Source: Frankiales bacterium (GTDB taxonomy: Bacteria > Actinomycetota > Actinomycetes > Mycobacteriales > SCTD01). From it: a DNA stretch of 6,986 nt. Every line of letters begins with the position of its first letter. Within the stretch, counting starts at the first letter, position 1. The stretch is from NCBI GenBank assembly GCA_025965735.1, contig JAOPWK010000234.1, positions 1 through 6,986 of the forward strand. Direction: 5' to 3'. Below the pieces are notes generated by a model. It saw only the letters and a program-made list of their open reading frames with translations, did no database searches and was not told where the DNA came from. The position numbers and the translations under genes were made by a program. This document shows positions 1 to 6,674 of the stretch, piece by piece.

Positions 1-2
1 CG

Positions 3-386
3 GCGCTGCGCGCGCTGCCGCCGGGTGAGCCGGCGGTCGCGGAGCTGGACAGCCGGCTGGCCGGTGCGCTGCTCGTCACCGCTCCCGACCTCGCCTCGCG
101 GCTGGTGCAGCGCGCGCTGGGCGGGGTGCTGGTGCTGGAGCCCGAGGAGCGGCGGGTGCTGCTGGACACCCTGCGCGCGTGGCTGGACACCGGCGGGTCG
201 GCCGGCCAGACCGCGGGCCGGCTCTACTGCCACCGCAACACTGTGCTGAACAGGCTGCGCCGGCTCGAGGGGCTGACCGGCCGCTCGCTGGAGCGGGTCG
301 ACCACCTGGTGGAGTGGTCGCTCGCGCTGCTGGCACTGGACGTGCTGCCGGCGGAGGCGGCACGCCCGCCCGCGCCCGCACGTTGA
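3..386 (+). CDS. PucR-type transcription regulator, C-terminal part (5' end outside window)
   Basis: The frame is open from the window edge to a TGA at 384-386, giving about 127 residues of a longer protein. The C-terminal third of the visible part is a helix-turn-helix of the PucR type (HTH_30 family): it reads LLDTLRAWLDTGGSAGQTAG, then a YCHRNTVLNRLRRLEGLTG stretch, the usual 'few repeats / H-R-N-T-V-x-x-R-L-x-R' signature of these DNA-binding tails. PucR-family proteins are cytoplasmic activators or repressors of catabolic genes such as purine use. Their sensing domain lies upstream and is not in this window, so the ligand cannot be guessed. The tail ends in a short Ala/Pro-rich extension. 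The next gene starts 7 bp downstream on the same strand, so the two may be co-transcribed. The family call is firm; the target genes are unknown. Confidence 0.87.
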   Translation, partial: ALRALPPGEPAVAELDSRLAGALLVTAPDLASRLVQRALGGVLVLEPEERRVLLDTLRAWLDTGGSAGQTAGRLYCHRNTVLNRLRRLEGLTGRSLERVDHLVEWSLALLALDVLPAEAARPPAPAR

Positions 387-393
387 GCTCTTC

Positions 394-1467
394 GTGACCC
401 GGCGCGCCCTGCCCCTGCTGCTCCTGCTCGTGACCGCCTGCGGCGGCGAGACCCGACCGGAGCCGGCCGGTCCGCCCGCCGCGGCGCCGGCCGCTTCGTC
501 GGCGGCCAGCGCTGCCGCCGCCGGCCCGCAGGTGCTGGCCACCGGCCTCGAGGCGCCGTGGGGCATCGACTTCCTGCCCGACGGCGACGCCCTGGTCACC
601 GAGCGGGACGAGGCCCGTGTGCTGCGCATCCCCGCCGCAGGCGGCGACCCAGCGGTGGTGCGCGAGGTGGCCGAGGCGGAGCCGGCCGGCGAGGGCGGGC
701 TGCTCGGCCTCGCCGTCAGTCCCACGTACGCCACCGACGGGCGCGTCTTCCTCTACGTCACCACCGGACGCGACAACCGCATCGTCAGCTTCTCGATGAC
801 CCGGCCGGACGCGCCGCTGGTGCCGGTGCTGACGGGGATCCCGAAGGGGACGATCCACAACGGCGGGCGCCTGGCGATCGGGCCGGAGGGCGACCTGTGG
901 GCCGGCACCGGCGACGTCGGCGAGCGGTCCCTGGCGCAGGACCCCGACTCCCTCGGCGGCAAGGTGCTGCGCATGACGCTGGACGGGAACCCTGTCGCGG
1001 GCGCGGACTCGCTGGTCTTCTCGCGCGGGCACCGCAACGTGCAGGGGCTGGCCTTCGACGACAGCGGCCAGGCGTACTCGGTGGAGTTCGGCCAGAACCG
1101 CTTCGACGAGGTCAACCGGATCAGCCAGGGCAGCAACGGCGGCTGGCCGGAGGTGGAGGGCGCGGACGACGGCGGCGGCCGCTACCTGATGCCGATCACG
1201 ACGTGGGAGACCTCCGAGGCCTCCCCCAGCGGCGCCGCCGTCGTCGGCGACACGCTGTACGTCGCGGCCCTGCGCGGGCAGCGCCTCTGGACGGTCCCGC
1301 TCGCCGACCCGGGCAGCCCGGTGGCGCGGTACGAGGGCGAGTACGGCCGGCTCCGGGCGGCCGCCGCGGCGCCGGACGGGTCGCTCTGGGTGCTCACGAG
1401 CAACCGCGACGGCCGGGGTGACCCGGTGCGCGAGGACGACCGCGTGCTGCGCCTGCCGGTGGGCTAG
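394..1467 (+). CDS. PQQ-dependent sugar dehydrogenase family lipoprotein (GSDH / aldose dehydrogenase YliI-like)
   Basis: 357 aa. The family (glucose/sorbosone dehydrogenase, GSDH) folds as a six-bladed beta-propeller that binds PQQ and oxidises aldose sugars outside the cytoplasm. Residues 1-16 form a short lipoprotein signal: Arg3-Arg4, a Leu run, then V-T-A-C with Cys16 as the likely lipidated residue. A Pro/Ala/Ser-rich linker follows (about 20-44), so the enzyme is probably tethered to the outer face of the membrane. The propeller starts near residue 46 (LATGLEAPWGIDFLPDG). Family motifs are EGGLLGLAVSP (about 100-110), IHNGGRLAIGPEGDLWAGTGD (from 154, with His155 aligning by motif to the catalytic base), and GHRNVQGLAFD followed by EFGQNRFDEVNRI and GSNGGWPEVEG. 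Length is normal. The GTG start is chosen because it leaves the signal peptide complete; no strong ribosome site precedes it, so translational coupling to the upstream gene 7 bp away is plausible. The substrate, and whether PQQ is used, are not shown. Confidence 0.88.
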   Translation: MTRRALPLLLLLVTACGGETRPEPAGPPAAAPAASSAASAAAAGPQVLATGLEAPWGIDFLPDGDALVTERDEARVLRIPAAGGDPAVVREVAEAEPAGEGGLLGLAVSPTYATDGRVFLYVTTGRDNRIVSFSMTRPDAPLVPVLTGIPKGTIHNGGRLAIGPEGDLWAGTGDVGERSLAQDPDSLGGKVLRMTLDGNPVAGADSLVFSRGHRNVQGLAFDDSGQAYSVEFGQNRFDEVNRISQGSNGGWPEVEGADDGGGRYLMPITTWETSEASPSGAAVVGDTLYVAALRGQRLWTVPLADPGSPVARYEGEYGRLRAAAAAPDGSLWVLTSNRDGRGDPVREDDRVLRLPVG

Positions 1468-1476
1468 CCCGGCATC

Positions 1477-1497
1477 GGTCACCATGGTGGGGTGACC
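1477..1497. promoter_or_regulatory. Inverted repeat overlapping the YihY-family start codon
   Basis: GGTCACC (1477-1483) and its exact reverse complement GGTGACC (1491-1497) are separated by 7 bases; the GTG start (1492-1494) lies in the right arm. The hexamer CACCAT (1480-1485), a relaxed actinobacterial -10 form, ends 6 nt before the GTG, so a leaderless start is possible. The repeat could be an operator or an RNA hairpin hiding the start. Seven-base arms do arise by chance in DNA this rich in G and C, so this is a weak call. Confidence 0.3.
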
Positions 1498-2631
1498 CCT
1501 CGCCGCGAGCCGCTCGTCTCGAGCCACGTCGTCAGCGGCCGGCACGCTGAGCTGCGCGCCGAGGCGACGGCGCAGGAGGCGCGGCGCACCCCGGCCGGCA
1601 ACCCGGTCACCTGGTTCTTCCGCCTGGTGCGCGAGGTCATCAACAAGGCCGACCGCGACCGGCTGCTGGGGCTCGCGGCCGAGAGCGCGTTCTTCGCCGT
1701 CCTCACGCTGTTCCCGGCGATGCTGGTCGTCGCGGCCGTCCTCGGTCAGCTCGGCAACCTCATCGGCGACGGCAATGCGCGTCAGGTCGAGGAGGCGGTG
1801 CTCGACTTCCTGGACCGGCTGCTGACCGACACCGCAGGCGGCGCCATCTCCACGGTGGAGGACCTGTTCGAGACCGGCACCAACGCGCTGACCGTCGCCA
1901 CCCTGCTGGCGCTCGCCTCGCTCTCGACCGCCTTCTCCACCCTGGTGAACACCGTGAACATCGCCTACGACGTGCCGGAGACGCGCGGCTGGTGGCGCCG
2001 CCGCTGGCTCGGCCTGCTGCTCGGCTTCGGCAGCGTGCTCACGGGGGCGATCGCCGTGACGCTGCTGGTCATCGGGCCGATCTTCGGCCGCGCCGAGGGC
2101 GTGGTGTCCCGGATCGGACTCGGGCCGGAGTACGAGTTCCTGTGGTCGTTCCTGCGCTGGCCGGTGGCCTTCGGCGGGCTCGTCCTGTGGGCCACGACCA
2201 TGGACCACCTCATGCCCAACCGGCGCACCCGCTGGCGGTACGACCTGCCCGGCGGGCTGCTGACCGCCCTGCTGTGGCTGGCCGCGTCGTACGGCCTGAA
2301 CCTCTACCTGGAGCTGGTCGTCACCAGCTCGCCGATCTTCGGCGCGCTCGGTGGTGGCCTCATCCTGATGACGTGGTTCTACCTGCTGTGCGTCGCCCTG
2401 CTGGCCGGCGCCGAGCTCAACGCGATCCTGCTGGCGCGCAGGCGGTACCGCGCCGAGCTGAAGGAGTGCGAGGCGCCGCCGATCGAGGAGGCGCCGGGTG
2501 CGCTGGCGCCGCCGACGGGTGCCGCCGGCGTGGCACCGGCGACCGAGCCCGTGGAGGAGCCGGTGGTGGCGCGGACGTCCGTGCTGCGCCGGCGGGCGCA
2601 GCCTGCCGAGGCCACGAGCCGGCGTCGCTGA
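1492..2631 (+). CDS. YihY/virulence factor BrkB family membrane protein
   Basis: 379 aa integral membrane protein of the YihY/BrkB family (once called RNase BN by mistake; the molecular function is unsettled). About six hydrophobic helices are visible, near residues 62-86, 130-152, 172-197, 218-236, 253-277 and 284-315. Family landmarks are AESAFFAVLTLFPAMLVV in the first helix, NTVNIAYDVPETRGWWRRRW before the third, the M-P-N-R-R-x-R-W-R-Y-D-L-P-G-G loop before the fifth, and FGALGGGLILMTWFYLLCVALLAGAELNAIL at the end (about 283-313). About 60 N-terminal residues are charged. The tail after 320 is acidic, then Pro/Ala-rich, then ends in Arg-rich SRRR, all probably cytoplasmic. The GTG start at 1492 fits the family; the nearby ATG at 1484 is in another frame and stops at once. 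The stop lies 3 bp from the stop of convergent gatB. Confidence 0.9.
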   Translation: MTPRREPLVSSHVVSGRHAELRAEATAQEARRTPAGNPVTWFFRLVREVINKADRDRLLGLAAESAFFAVLTLFPAMLVVAAVLGQLGNLIGDGNARQVEEAVLDFLDRLLTDTAGGAISTVEDLFETGTNALTVATLLALASLSTAFSTLVNTVNIAYDVPETRGWWRRRWLGLLLGFGSVLTGAIAVTLLVIGPIFGRAEGVVSRIGLGPEYEFLWSFLRWPVAFGGLVLWATTMDHLMPNRRTRWRYDLPGGLLTALLWLAASYGLNLYLELVVTSSPIFGALGGGLILMTWFYLLCVALLAGAELNAILLARRRYRAELKECEAPPIEEAPGALAPPTGAAGVAPATEPVEEPVVARTSVLRRRAQPAEATSRRR

Positions 2632-2650
2632 GGGCTACTCGCTGACGCCG
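2620..2650. terminator. Possible bidirectional terminator hairpin at the YihY / gatB convergent junction
   Basis: CGGCGTC (2620-2626) pairs exactly with GACGCCG (2644-2650), leaving a 17-nt loop that contains both stop codons: TGA of the membrane protein gene (2629-2631) and the gatB TAG read on the other strand (2635-2637). There is no T tract on either side, which is common for hairpin terminators in GC-rich actinobacteria but also means the call rests on the stem alone. Confidence 0.3.
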
Positions 2651-4143
2651 AGGCGCTCGAGCAGCAGGCGGCGCACGACCGACGCGTCCGCCTGGCCCTT
2701 GGTCGCCTTCATGACGGCCCCGACCAGCGCGCCGACGGCCTGCAGCTTGCCGCCGCGGACCTTCTCCGCCGTGTCCGGCTGAGCGGCGATGGCGGCGTCG
2801 ACGGCCTCGGCGAGCGCGCCCTCGTCGGAGACGACCGCCAGCCCGCGCGCCTCGACCACCTCGTCGGGCGAGCCCTCGCCCGCCAGCACGCCGTCGACGA
2901 CCTGGCGGGCGAGGCCCGCAGTCAGCTTGCCGTCCGCGACCAGCGCGACCACGCGAGCGACGTCGGCCGGTGCGATCGGCAGCTCGGCGGCCTCGACGCC
3001 GCGGCTGTTGGCGGCCTGCGCCAGGTGCCCGAGCCACCAGTTGCGCGCCTCGGCCGCGGGAGCACCGGCGTCGACGGTGGCCAGCACGACGTCCAGCACG
3101 CCGGCGTTCACCATCGCCTGGCTGTCGAGGTCGGACAGGCCGAGCTCGTTCGTCAGCTTGCGCCGCCGCACCGAAGGCGCCTCCGGCAGCGCGGCCTTCA
3201 GCTCAGCGACCCACGCGGCGTCCGGGGCGACGGGCACGAGGTCGGGCTCCGGGAAGTACCGGTAGTCGGTCGCCTCCTCCTTGGAGCGGCCCGACGTGGA
3301 CATGCCGGTGTCCTCGTGGAAGTGCCGCGTCTCCTGCACGATCCGCTCGCCGGCGCGCAGGCGCCCCGCCTGCCGCTCGACCTCGGAGCGCACGGCCCGC
3401 TCGACCGAGCGCAGCGAGTTGACGTTCTTGGTCTCCGAACGCGTGCCCCACTCCTCGCCAGGCTTGTTCAGCGAGACGTTGACGTCGCAGCGCAGCGAGC
3501 CCTGCTCCATGCGCACGTCGGAGACGCCCAGCCCGCGCAGCACGTCGCGCAGCTCGGTGACGTACGCCTTGGCCACCTCGGCCGGCATCGCGCCGGTGCC
3601 GGTGACCGGCTTGGTGACGATCTCGACGAGCGGGATGCCGGCGCGGTTGTAGTCGACCAGCGAGTGCGAGGCGCCGTGGATGCGACCGGTCGCGCCGCCG
3701 ACGTGCAGCGACTTGCCGGTGTCCTCCTCGAGGTGGACGCGCTCGATCGGGATGCGGACCGTCTCTCCCCGGACCTCCACGTCGAGGTAGCCGTCTGTGC
3801 ACAGCGGCTCGTCGTACTGCGAGGTCTGGAAGTTCTTCGGCATGTCCGGGTAGAAGTAGTTCTTGCGCGCGAAGCGGCACCAGGACGCGATGTCGCAGTG
3901 CAGCGCCAGGCCGATCCGGATCGTCGACTCGATCGCCTGCGCGTTCACGACCGGAAGCGCACCGGGCAGGCCCAGGCAGACCGGGCAGGTGTGCGTGTTG
4001 GGCTCGGCGCCGAAGGTGGTGTCGCAGCCGCAGAACATCTTGCTGGCGGTGCCGAGCTCGACGTGCGTCTCCAGGCCGATGACCGGCTCGAACTCCTCGA
4101 GCGCCTCCGCGTACGGGACGGGCGCGGGCGCGGTGGTCGTCAT
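2635..4143 (-). CDS. gatB: Asp-tRNA(Asn)/Glu-tRNA(Gln) amidotransferase subunit B
   Basis: 502 aa, a normal length for GatB. In the GatCAB complex this subunit binds the misacylated tRNA, phosphorylates its Glu (or Asp) with ATP, and receives ammonia from GatA, making Gln-tRNA(Gln) in the cytoplasm. Visible signatures are E-P-V-I-G-L-E-T-H-V-E-L (19-30), a zinc-type Cys set C38-G-C40 and C53-P-V-C56 within the conserved segment running to LPGALPVVN (59-67), DYNRAGIPLVEIVT, RCDVNVSL, E-T-K-N-V-N-S, and TDYRYFPEPDLVPV. The C-terminal YqeY-like tail that grips tRNA ends with GGKLQAVGALVGAVMKATKGQAD. The frame stays open to 4290, but ATG 4143 is chosen because it gives the usual N-terminus (MTTTAPAP) and because a divergent gene starts at 4181. 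It is separated from gatC and gatA by two other genes, one of them on the opposite strand, so it seems to have its own promoter. Confidence 0.97.
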   Translation of the reverse strand: MTTTAPAPVPYAEALEEFEPVIGLETHVELGTASKMFCGCDTTFGAEPNTHTCPVCLGLPGALPVVNAQAIESTIRIGLALHCDIASWCRFARKNYFYPDMPKNFQTSQYDEPLCTDGYLDVEVRGETVRIPIERVHLEEDTGKSLHVGGATGRIHGASHSLVDYNRAGIPLVEIVTKPVTGTGAMPAEVAKAYVTELRDVLRGLGVSDVRMEQGSLRCDVNVSLNKPGEEWGTRSETKNVNSLRSVERAVRSEVERQAGRLRAGERIVQETRHFHEDTGMSTSGRSKEEATDYRYFPEPDLVPVAPDAAWVAELKAALPEAPSVRRRKLTNELGLSDLDSQAMVNAGVLDVVLATVDAGAPAAEARNWWLGHLAQAANSRGVEAAELPIAPADVARVVALVADGKLTAGLARQVVDGVLAGEGSPDEVVEARGLAVVSDEGALAEAVDAAIAAQPDTAEKVRGGKLQAVGALVGAVMKATKGQADASVVRRLLLERLGVSE

Positions 4144-4156
4144 GGCTCCGAGCCTA
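4144..4156 (-). promoter_or_regulatory. Candidate -10 element for a leaderless gatB transcript
   Basis: Read on the - strand, TAGGCT (4156 to 4151) matches the actinobacterial -10 consensus TANNNT and ends exactly 7 nt before the gatB ATG, the spacing expected when transcription begins at the start codon itself. A GGAG lies only 2 nt before the ATG, too close for a normal ribosome site, which favours a leaderless start. I see no clear -35 box. Confidence 0.5.
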
Positions 4157-4168
4157 GTGGCGGCCGCG

Positions 4169-4180
4169 TAGCGTCCTCGC
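4169..4180 (+). promoter_or_regulatory. Candidate -10 element for a leaderless transcript of the divergent unknown gene
   Basis: TAGCGT (4169-4174) matches TANNNT and ends 6 nt before the GTG at 4181, with no ribosome-binding sequence between. It sits in the same 37-bp gap as the gatB element, so the two divergent promoters must overlap. No convincing -35 box is visible. Confidence 0.45.
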
Positions 4181-4738
4181 GTGCTCGTGCTGGCCCTCCC
4201 CCGCCACCTGGTCGAGTCCTCGCTGCCCGCCGTGGAGCAGCGGCTGGCGCGGCGTCCGGACGCGTGGTCGACCCTGGCTGTGCACGGCAAGCTGCGACGC
4301 CTGCTCGGCGACCGCGGCGGCCTCGACGACCTGCGCAGCGCGGCCGGCGCCTACCTGCGGGCCTACCCGCACGACCCGAGCCTGCTGACGCCGGCGCACC
4401 TGCTGCTGCTCGCCGGCGACGACGCGGCGGTGGGCCTGCTCGAGCGGCTGCGCGCCGAGGGCGAGTCCCGCACGCTGGTGGAGGCGCGGTTCCTGCTCGG
4501 CGACGACGCCGAGGTGCCCGCGCCGGTGCGGGCGCGGCCGGTGACGCTGCTCGCCGCCGGCCGTGCGACCGGAGACCTCGCCCTGCTGGACGAGGCGGTC
4601 GACGTGCTGGGCCGGCAGGCGGCCCGCGAGCGCGCGCCGGCCACCGGCGGGATGAGCGGGAACGACTGGCTGGAGGTCGCGCTCGTGACGCGGGTGCAGG
4701 TCAGCGGCCGGCCGAGCGACAGGCTGGTCGAGCTCTAG
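4181..4738 (+). CDS. Unrecognised 185-aa soluble protein, probably all-helical
   Basis: I do not recognise this family. Codons end almost always in G or C in this frame, as in the neighbouring genes, which supports a real gene rather than a shadow. The protein is rich in Leu, Ala, Arg and Asp, has no signal peptide or membrane helix, and looks like a series of short amphipathic helices (for example residues 33-60, KLRRLLGDRGGLDDLRSAAGAY, and about 67-93), loosely reminiscent of TPR-like helical repeats, though no repeat consensus is clear. The last third contains GGMSGNDWLEVALVTRVQVSG. It lies between gatB (divergent, 37 bp away) and the SRPBCC gene (convergent, 4-bp overlap), the only + strand gene among the gat genes. 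The GTG start is supported by the TANNNT motif just upstream. Function unknown; probably cytoplasmic. Confidence 0.75.
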   Translation: MLVLALPRHLVESSLPAVEQRLARRPDAWSTLAVHGKLRRLLGDRGGLDDLRSAAGAYLRAYPHDPSLLTPAHLLLLAGDDAAVGLLERLRAEGESRTLVEARFLLGDDAEVPAPVRARPVTLLAAGRATGDLALLDEAVDVLGRQAARERAPATGGMSGNDWLEVALVTRVQVSGRPSDRLVEL

Positions 4739-4757
4739 GAGAAGCGCTCCGCCAGCC
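4722..4757. terminator. Possible bidirectional hairpin at the second convergent junction
   Basis: GGCTGG (4722-4727) pairs with CCAGCC (4752-4757), and inside it GGAG (4738-4741) can pair with CTCC (4747-4750). The stop codons of both convergent genes lie within the structure. There is no T tract. The geometry resembles the hairpin at the other convergent junction, but stems of this size are easily found by chance at this GC content. Confidence 0.22.
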
Positions 4758-5184
4758 GGTCCAGGGTGCGGGTGATGCTGATCCGGGTGAGCGCCCGCAG
4801 CGGCCAGAGCAGCGCCGGGACGCGCTCGTGGCTGATGTCCCACGTCTCGCGGACCAGGGTGCCGCCGTCGACCGGCTGGAGCTCGTAGCGCCAGATCCGG
4901 CCGCCGATCGCCTTGGCTGCCACGGCGTTCGTCGGCCGGGGCTGCCACGCGATGCGGCGCCCCTCCTCGAACTCCACCACCGTGTTGGTCATCTGGTACG
5001 GCCCGCCGACGCGCATGTCCATGCCGAACACGGCCCCGGCCGACAGCCGCTCCGGGCCGCTGTACGCGTCGCGGACGGTGCCGCTGCCGTCGATCTCGCG
5101 GTGCCGCTTCGGCGTGGCGAGCAGGTCGAACACCTGCTCCGGCGAGGCCTTGACGACGCGCTGGACGCTGACCGTGTCAAGCAC
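4735..5184 (-). CDS. SRPBCC (START/Bet v1-like) family protein
   Basis: 149 aa, typical of single-domain SRPBCC proteins, which fold as a helix-grip with a deep cavity for lipids or other hydrophobic ligands; the ligand here is unknown. Visible pattern: beta strand VSVQRVVKASPEQVFDLLATP (about 5-25), H-R-E-I-D-G-S-G-T-V, then F-G-M-D-M-R-V-G-G-P-Y-Q-M-T-N-T-V-V-E-F, GRRIAWQPRP, WRYELQPVDGGTLVRETWDIS, and a long C-terminal helix ending RTLDRLAERFS. No signal peptide, so cytoplasmic. The frame is open to 5220, but GTG 5184 is chosen: it has CGGAG (5196-5192) 7 nt upstream and begins the fold directly. It overlaps the end of gatA by 8 bp, so it is probably translated with gatA from one mRNA. Its TAG shares the CTAG at 4735-4738 with the convergent gene. 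Confidence 0.88.
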   Translation of the reverse strand: MLDTVSVQRVVKASPEQVFDLLATPKRHREIDGSGTVRDAYSGPERLSAGAVFGMDMRVGGPYQMTNTVVEFEEGRRIAWQPRPTNAVAAKAIGGRIWRYELQPVDGGTLVRETWDISHERVPALLWPLRALTRISITRTLDRLAERFS

Positions 5185-6670
5185 GCGCGAGCTCCGGCGC
5201 CGACGCCAGCAGCGGGCCACCCCAGCGGTCGAGCAGCGCCGCCTCGAGCGCCCCGCCCACCTGGTAGAGCAGGTCGTCGCGCATGGTCGGTGCCATCACC
5301 TGCAGGCCGACCGGCAGCCCCTCGGACAGCCCTGCGGGGAGCGACATCGCCGGCCCGCCGTAGAGGTTGGACGGGATGGTCGCGAGGTCCTGGCGGTACA
5401 TCGCGAGCGGGTCGTCGAGCTTGGCGCCGAGCGGGAACGCGACGGTCGGCGCCGCCGGAGACACCAGGACGTCGGCCTGCTCGAAGGCCGCCTGGAAGTC
5501 GCGCGTGATGAGGGTGCGCACCTTCTGCGCCTGGCCGTAGTAGGCGTCGTAGTAGCCGCTGCTCAACGCGTAGGTGCCGAGGATGATGCGGCGCTTCACC
5601 TCGGCGCCGAAGCCCTGCGCACGCGTCGCGGACATGACCTCCTCGAGGCTGTTCACGCCGTCGTCGCCGACGCGCAGCCCGTACCGCACGCTGTCGAAGC
5701 GGGCCAGGTTCGAGGACGCCTCGGAGGGGGCGATCAGGTAGTAGGCCGGCAGCGCGAAGCGGAAGTGCGGGCAGCTGACCTCGGTCACCGTGGCGCCGAG
5801 CTCCTGCAGCAGCTCGACCGCCTCGTCGAACCGTTCCTGCACGCCTGCCTCGTAGCCCTCGCCGGACAGCTCCTTGACGACCGCCACGCGGAGGCCCTTC
5901 ACGTCCTGCCTGCGCGCGGCCTCGACCACCGGCGGCACCGGCTTGTCGATGCTGGTCGAGTCGCGCGGGTCGTGGCCGCCGATGGCCTCGTGCAGCAGCG
6001 CCGCGTCGAGCACGGTGCGCGCGCACGGCCCTGCCTGGTCCAGGCTGCTGGAGAACGCCACCAGGCCGTAGCGCGAGACGCCGCCGTACGTCGGCTTGAC
6101 GCCGACGGTGCCGGTGACGGCGGCGGGCTGCCGGATCGAGCCGCCGGTGTCGGTGCCGATGGCGAGCGGCGCCTGGTAGGCCGCCACGGCCGCGGCCGAG
6201 CCGCCGCCGGAGCCGCCGGGGATCCGCGTGAGGTCCCACGGGTTGTGCGTCGGGCCGTAGGCGCTGTGCTCGGTGGAGGAGCCCATCGCGAACTCGTCCA
6301 TGTTCGTCTTGCCGAGGATCACGACGCCGGCTGCCTTGAGCCGGGCGGTCACGGTCGCGTCGTAGGGCGGGCGCCAGCCCTCGAGGATCCTGCTGCCGGC
6401 GGTGGTGGGGACCCCCTCCTGGCAGAGGACGTCCTTGAGCGCGAGCGGGACACCGGCGAGCGGCCCGGTCAGCTCGCCCGCGTCGACGCGGGCCGCCTGC
6501 GCGAGGGCGCCCTCGCTGTCGACGTGCAGGAACGCGTGGACGTCGCCGTCGACCGCGGCGATCCGGTCCAGGTGCGCCTGGACGACCTCGACGGCGGTGA
6601 TCTCGCGGGCGGCGAGCTTTTCGGCGAGCGCGGCGGCAGAGAGGCGGATCAGTTCGTTGTTCTCAGTCAT
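5177..6670 (-). CDS. gatA: Asp-tRNA(Asn)/Glu-tRNA(Gln) amidotransferase subunit A
   Basis: 497 aa, full length. GatA is the glutaminase of GatCAB: it frees ammonia from glutamine and channels it to GatB. It belongs to the amidase-signature family, and its Ser-cisSer-Lys triad is complete: Lys79 in PLALKDV, Ser154 in PGGSGGGSAAAVAA, and Ser178 in GTDTGGSIRQPA, the same numbering I recall for the Staphylococcus aureus enzyme. Other landmarks are GKTNMDEFAMGSSTEHSAYG (120-139), GTVGVKPTYGGVSRYG, SSSLDQAGP and the C-terminal LPVGLQVMAP. The frame runs open to 6775, but ATG 6670 (MTENNELIRL) is the family start, with GAGGA (6683-6679) 8 nt upstream and the gatC stop 4 bp away. Codons 1-17 include ACT, GAA, TCT and GAA; after about codon 18 nearly all codons end in G or C, marking a sharp change in composition inside the gene. 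Confidence 0.97.
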   Translation of the reverse strand: MTENNELIRLSAAALAEKLAAREITAVEVVQAHLDRIAAVDGDVHAFLHVDSEGALAQAARVDAGELTGPLAGVPLALKDVLCQEGVPTTAGSRILEGWRPPYDATVTARLKAAGVVILGKTNMDEFAMGSSTEHSAYGPTHNPWDLTRIPGGSGGGSAAAVAAYQAPLAIGTDTGGSIRQPAAVTGTVGVKPTYGGVSRYGLVAFSSSLDQAGPCARTVLDAALLHEAIGGHDPRDSTSIDKPVPPVVEAARRQDVKGLRVAVVKELSGEGYEAGVQERFDEAVELLQELGATVTEVSCPHFRFALPAYYLIAPSEASSNLARFDSVRYGLRVGDDGVNSLEEVMSATRAQGFGAEVKRRIILGTYALSSGYYDAYYGQAQKVRTLITRDFQAAFEQADVLVSPAAPTVAFPLGAKLDDPLAMYRQDLATIPSNLYGGPAMSLPAGLSEGLPVGLQVMAPTMRDDLLYQVGGALEAALLDRWGGPLLASAPELARA

Positions 6671-6674
6671 GGTC

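Noticed and set aside
76..2208. 710-codon - strand open frame opposite the dehydrogenase and membrane protein genes
   Set aside because: Antisense to two recognised genes; Arg/Gly/Ala/Pro-rich shadow with no domain.
4160..4167. GCGGCCGC palindrome between gatB and the divergent gene, as an operator
   Set aside because: An 8-base all-G/C palindrome is unremarkable at this composition and nothing else supports a binding site.
4154..4948. 264-codon - strand open frame opposite the unknown 185-aa gene
   Set aside because: It overlaps the SRPBCC gene in another frame and the third-position G/C bias favours the + strand frame.
3025..5508. 827-codon + strand open frame across gatB, the unknown gene and the SRPBCC gene
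   Set aside because: It lies mostly antisense to firmly identified gatB, gatA and SRPBCC genes, has a low-complexity Arg/Ala/Val/Asp composition and no recognisable domain. Long antisense open frames are expected in DNA this GC-rich.
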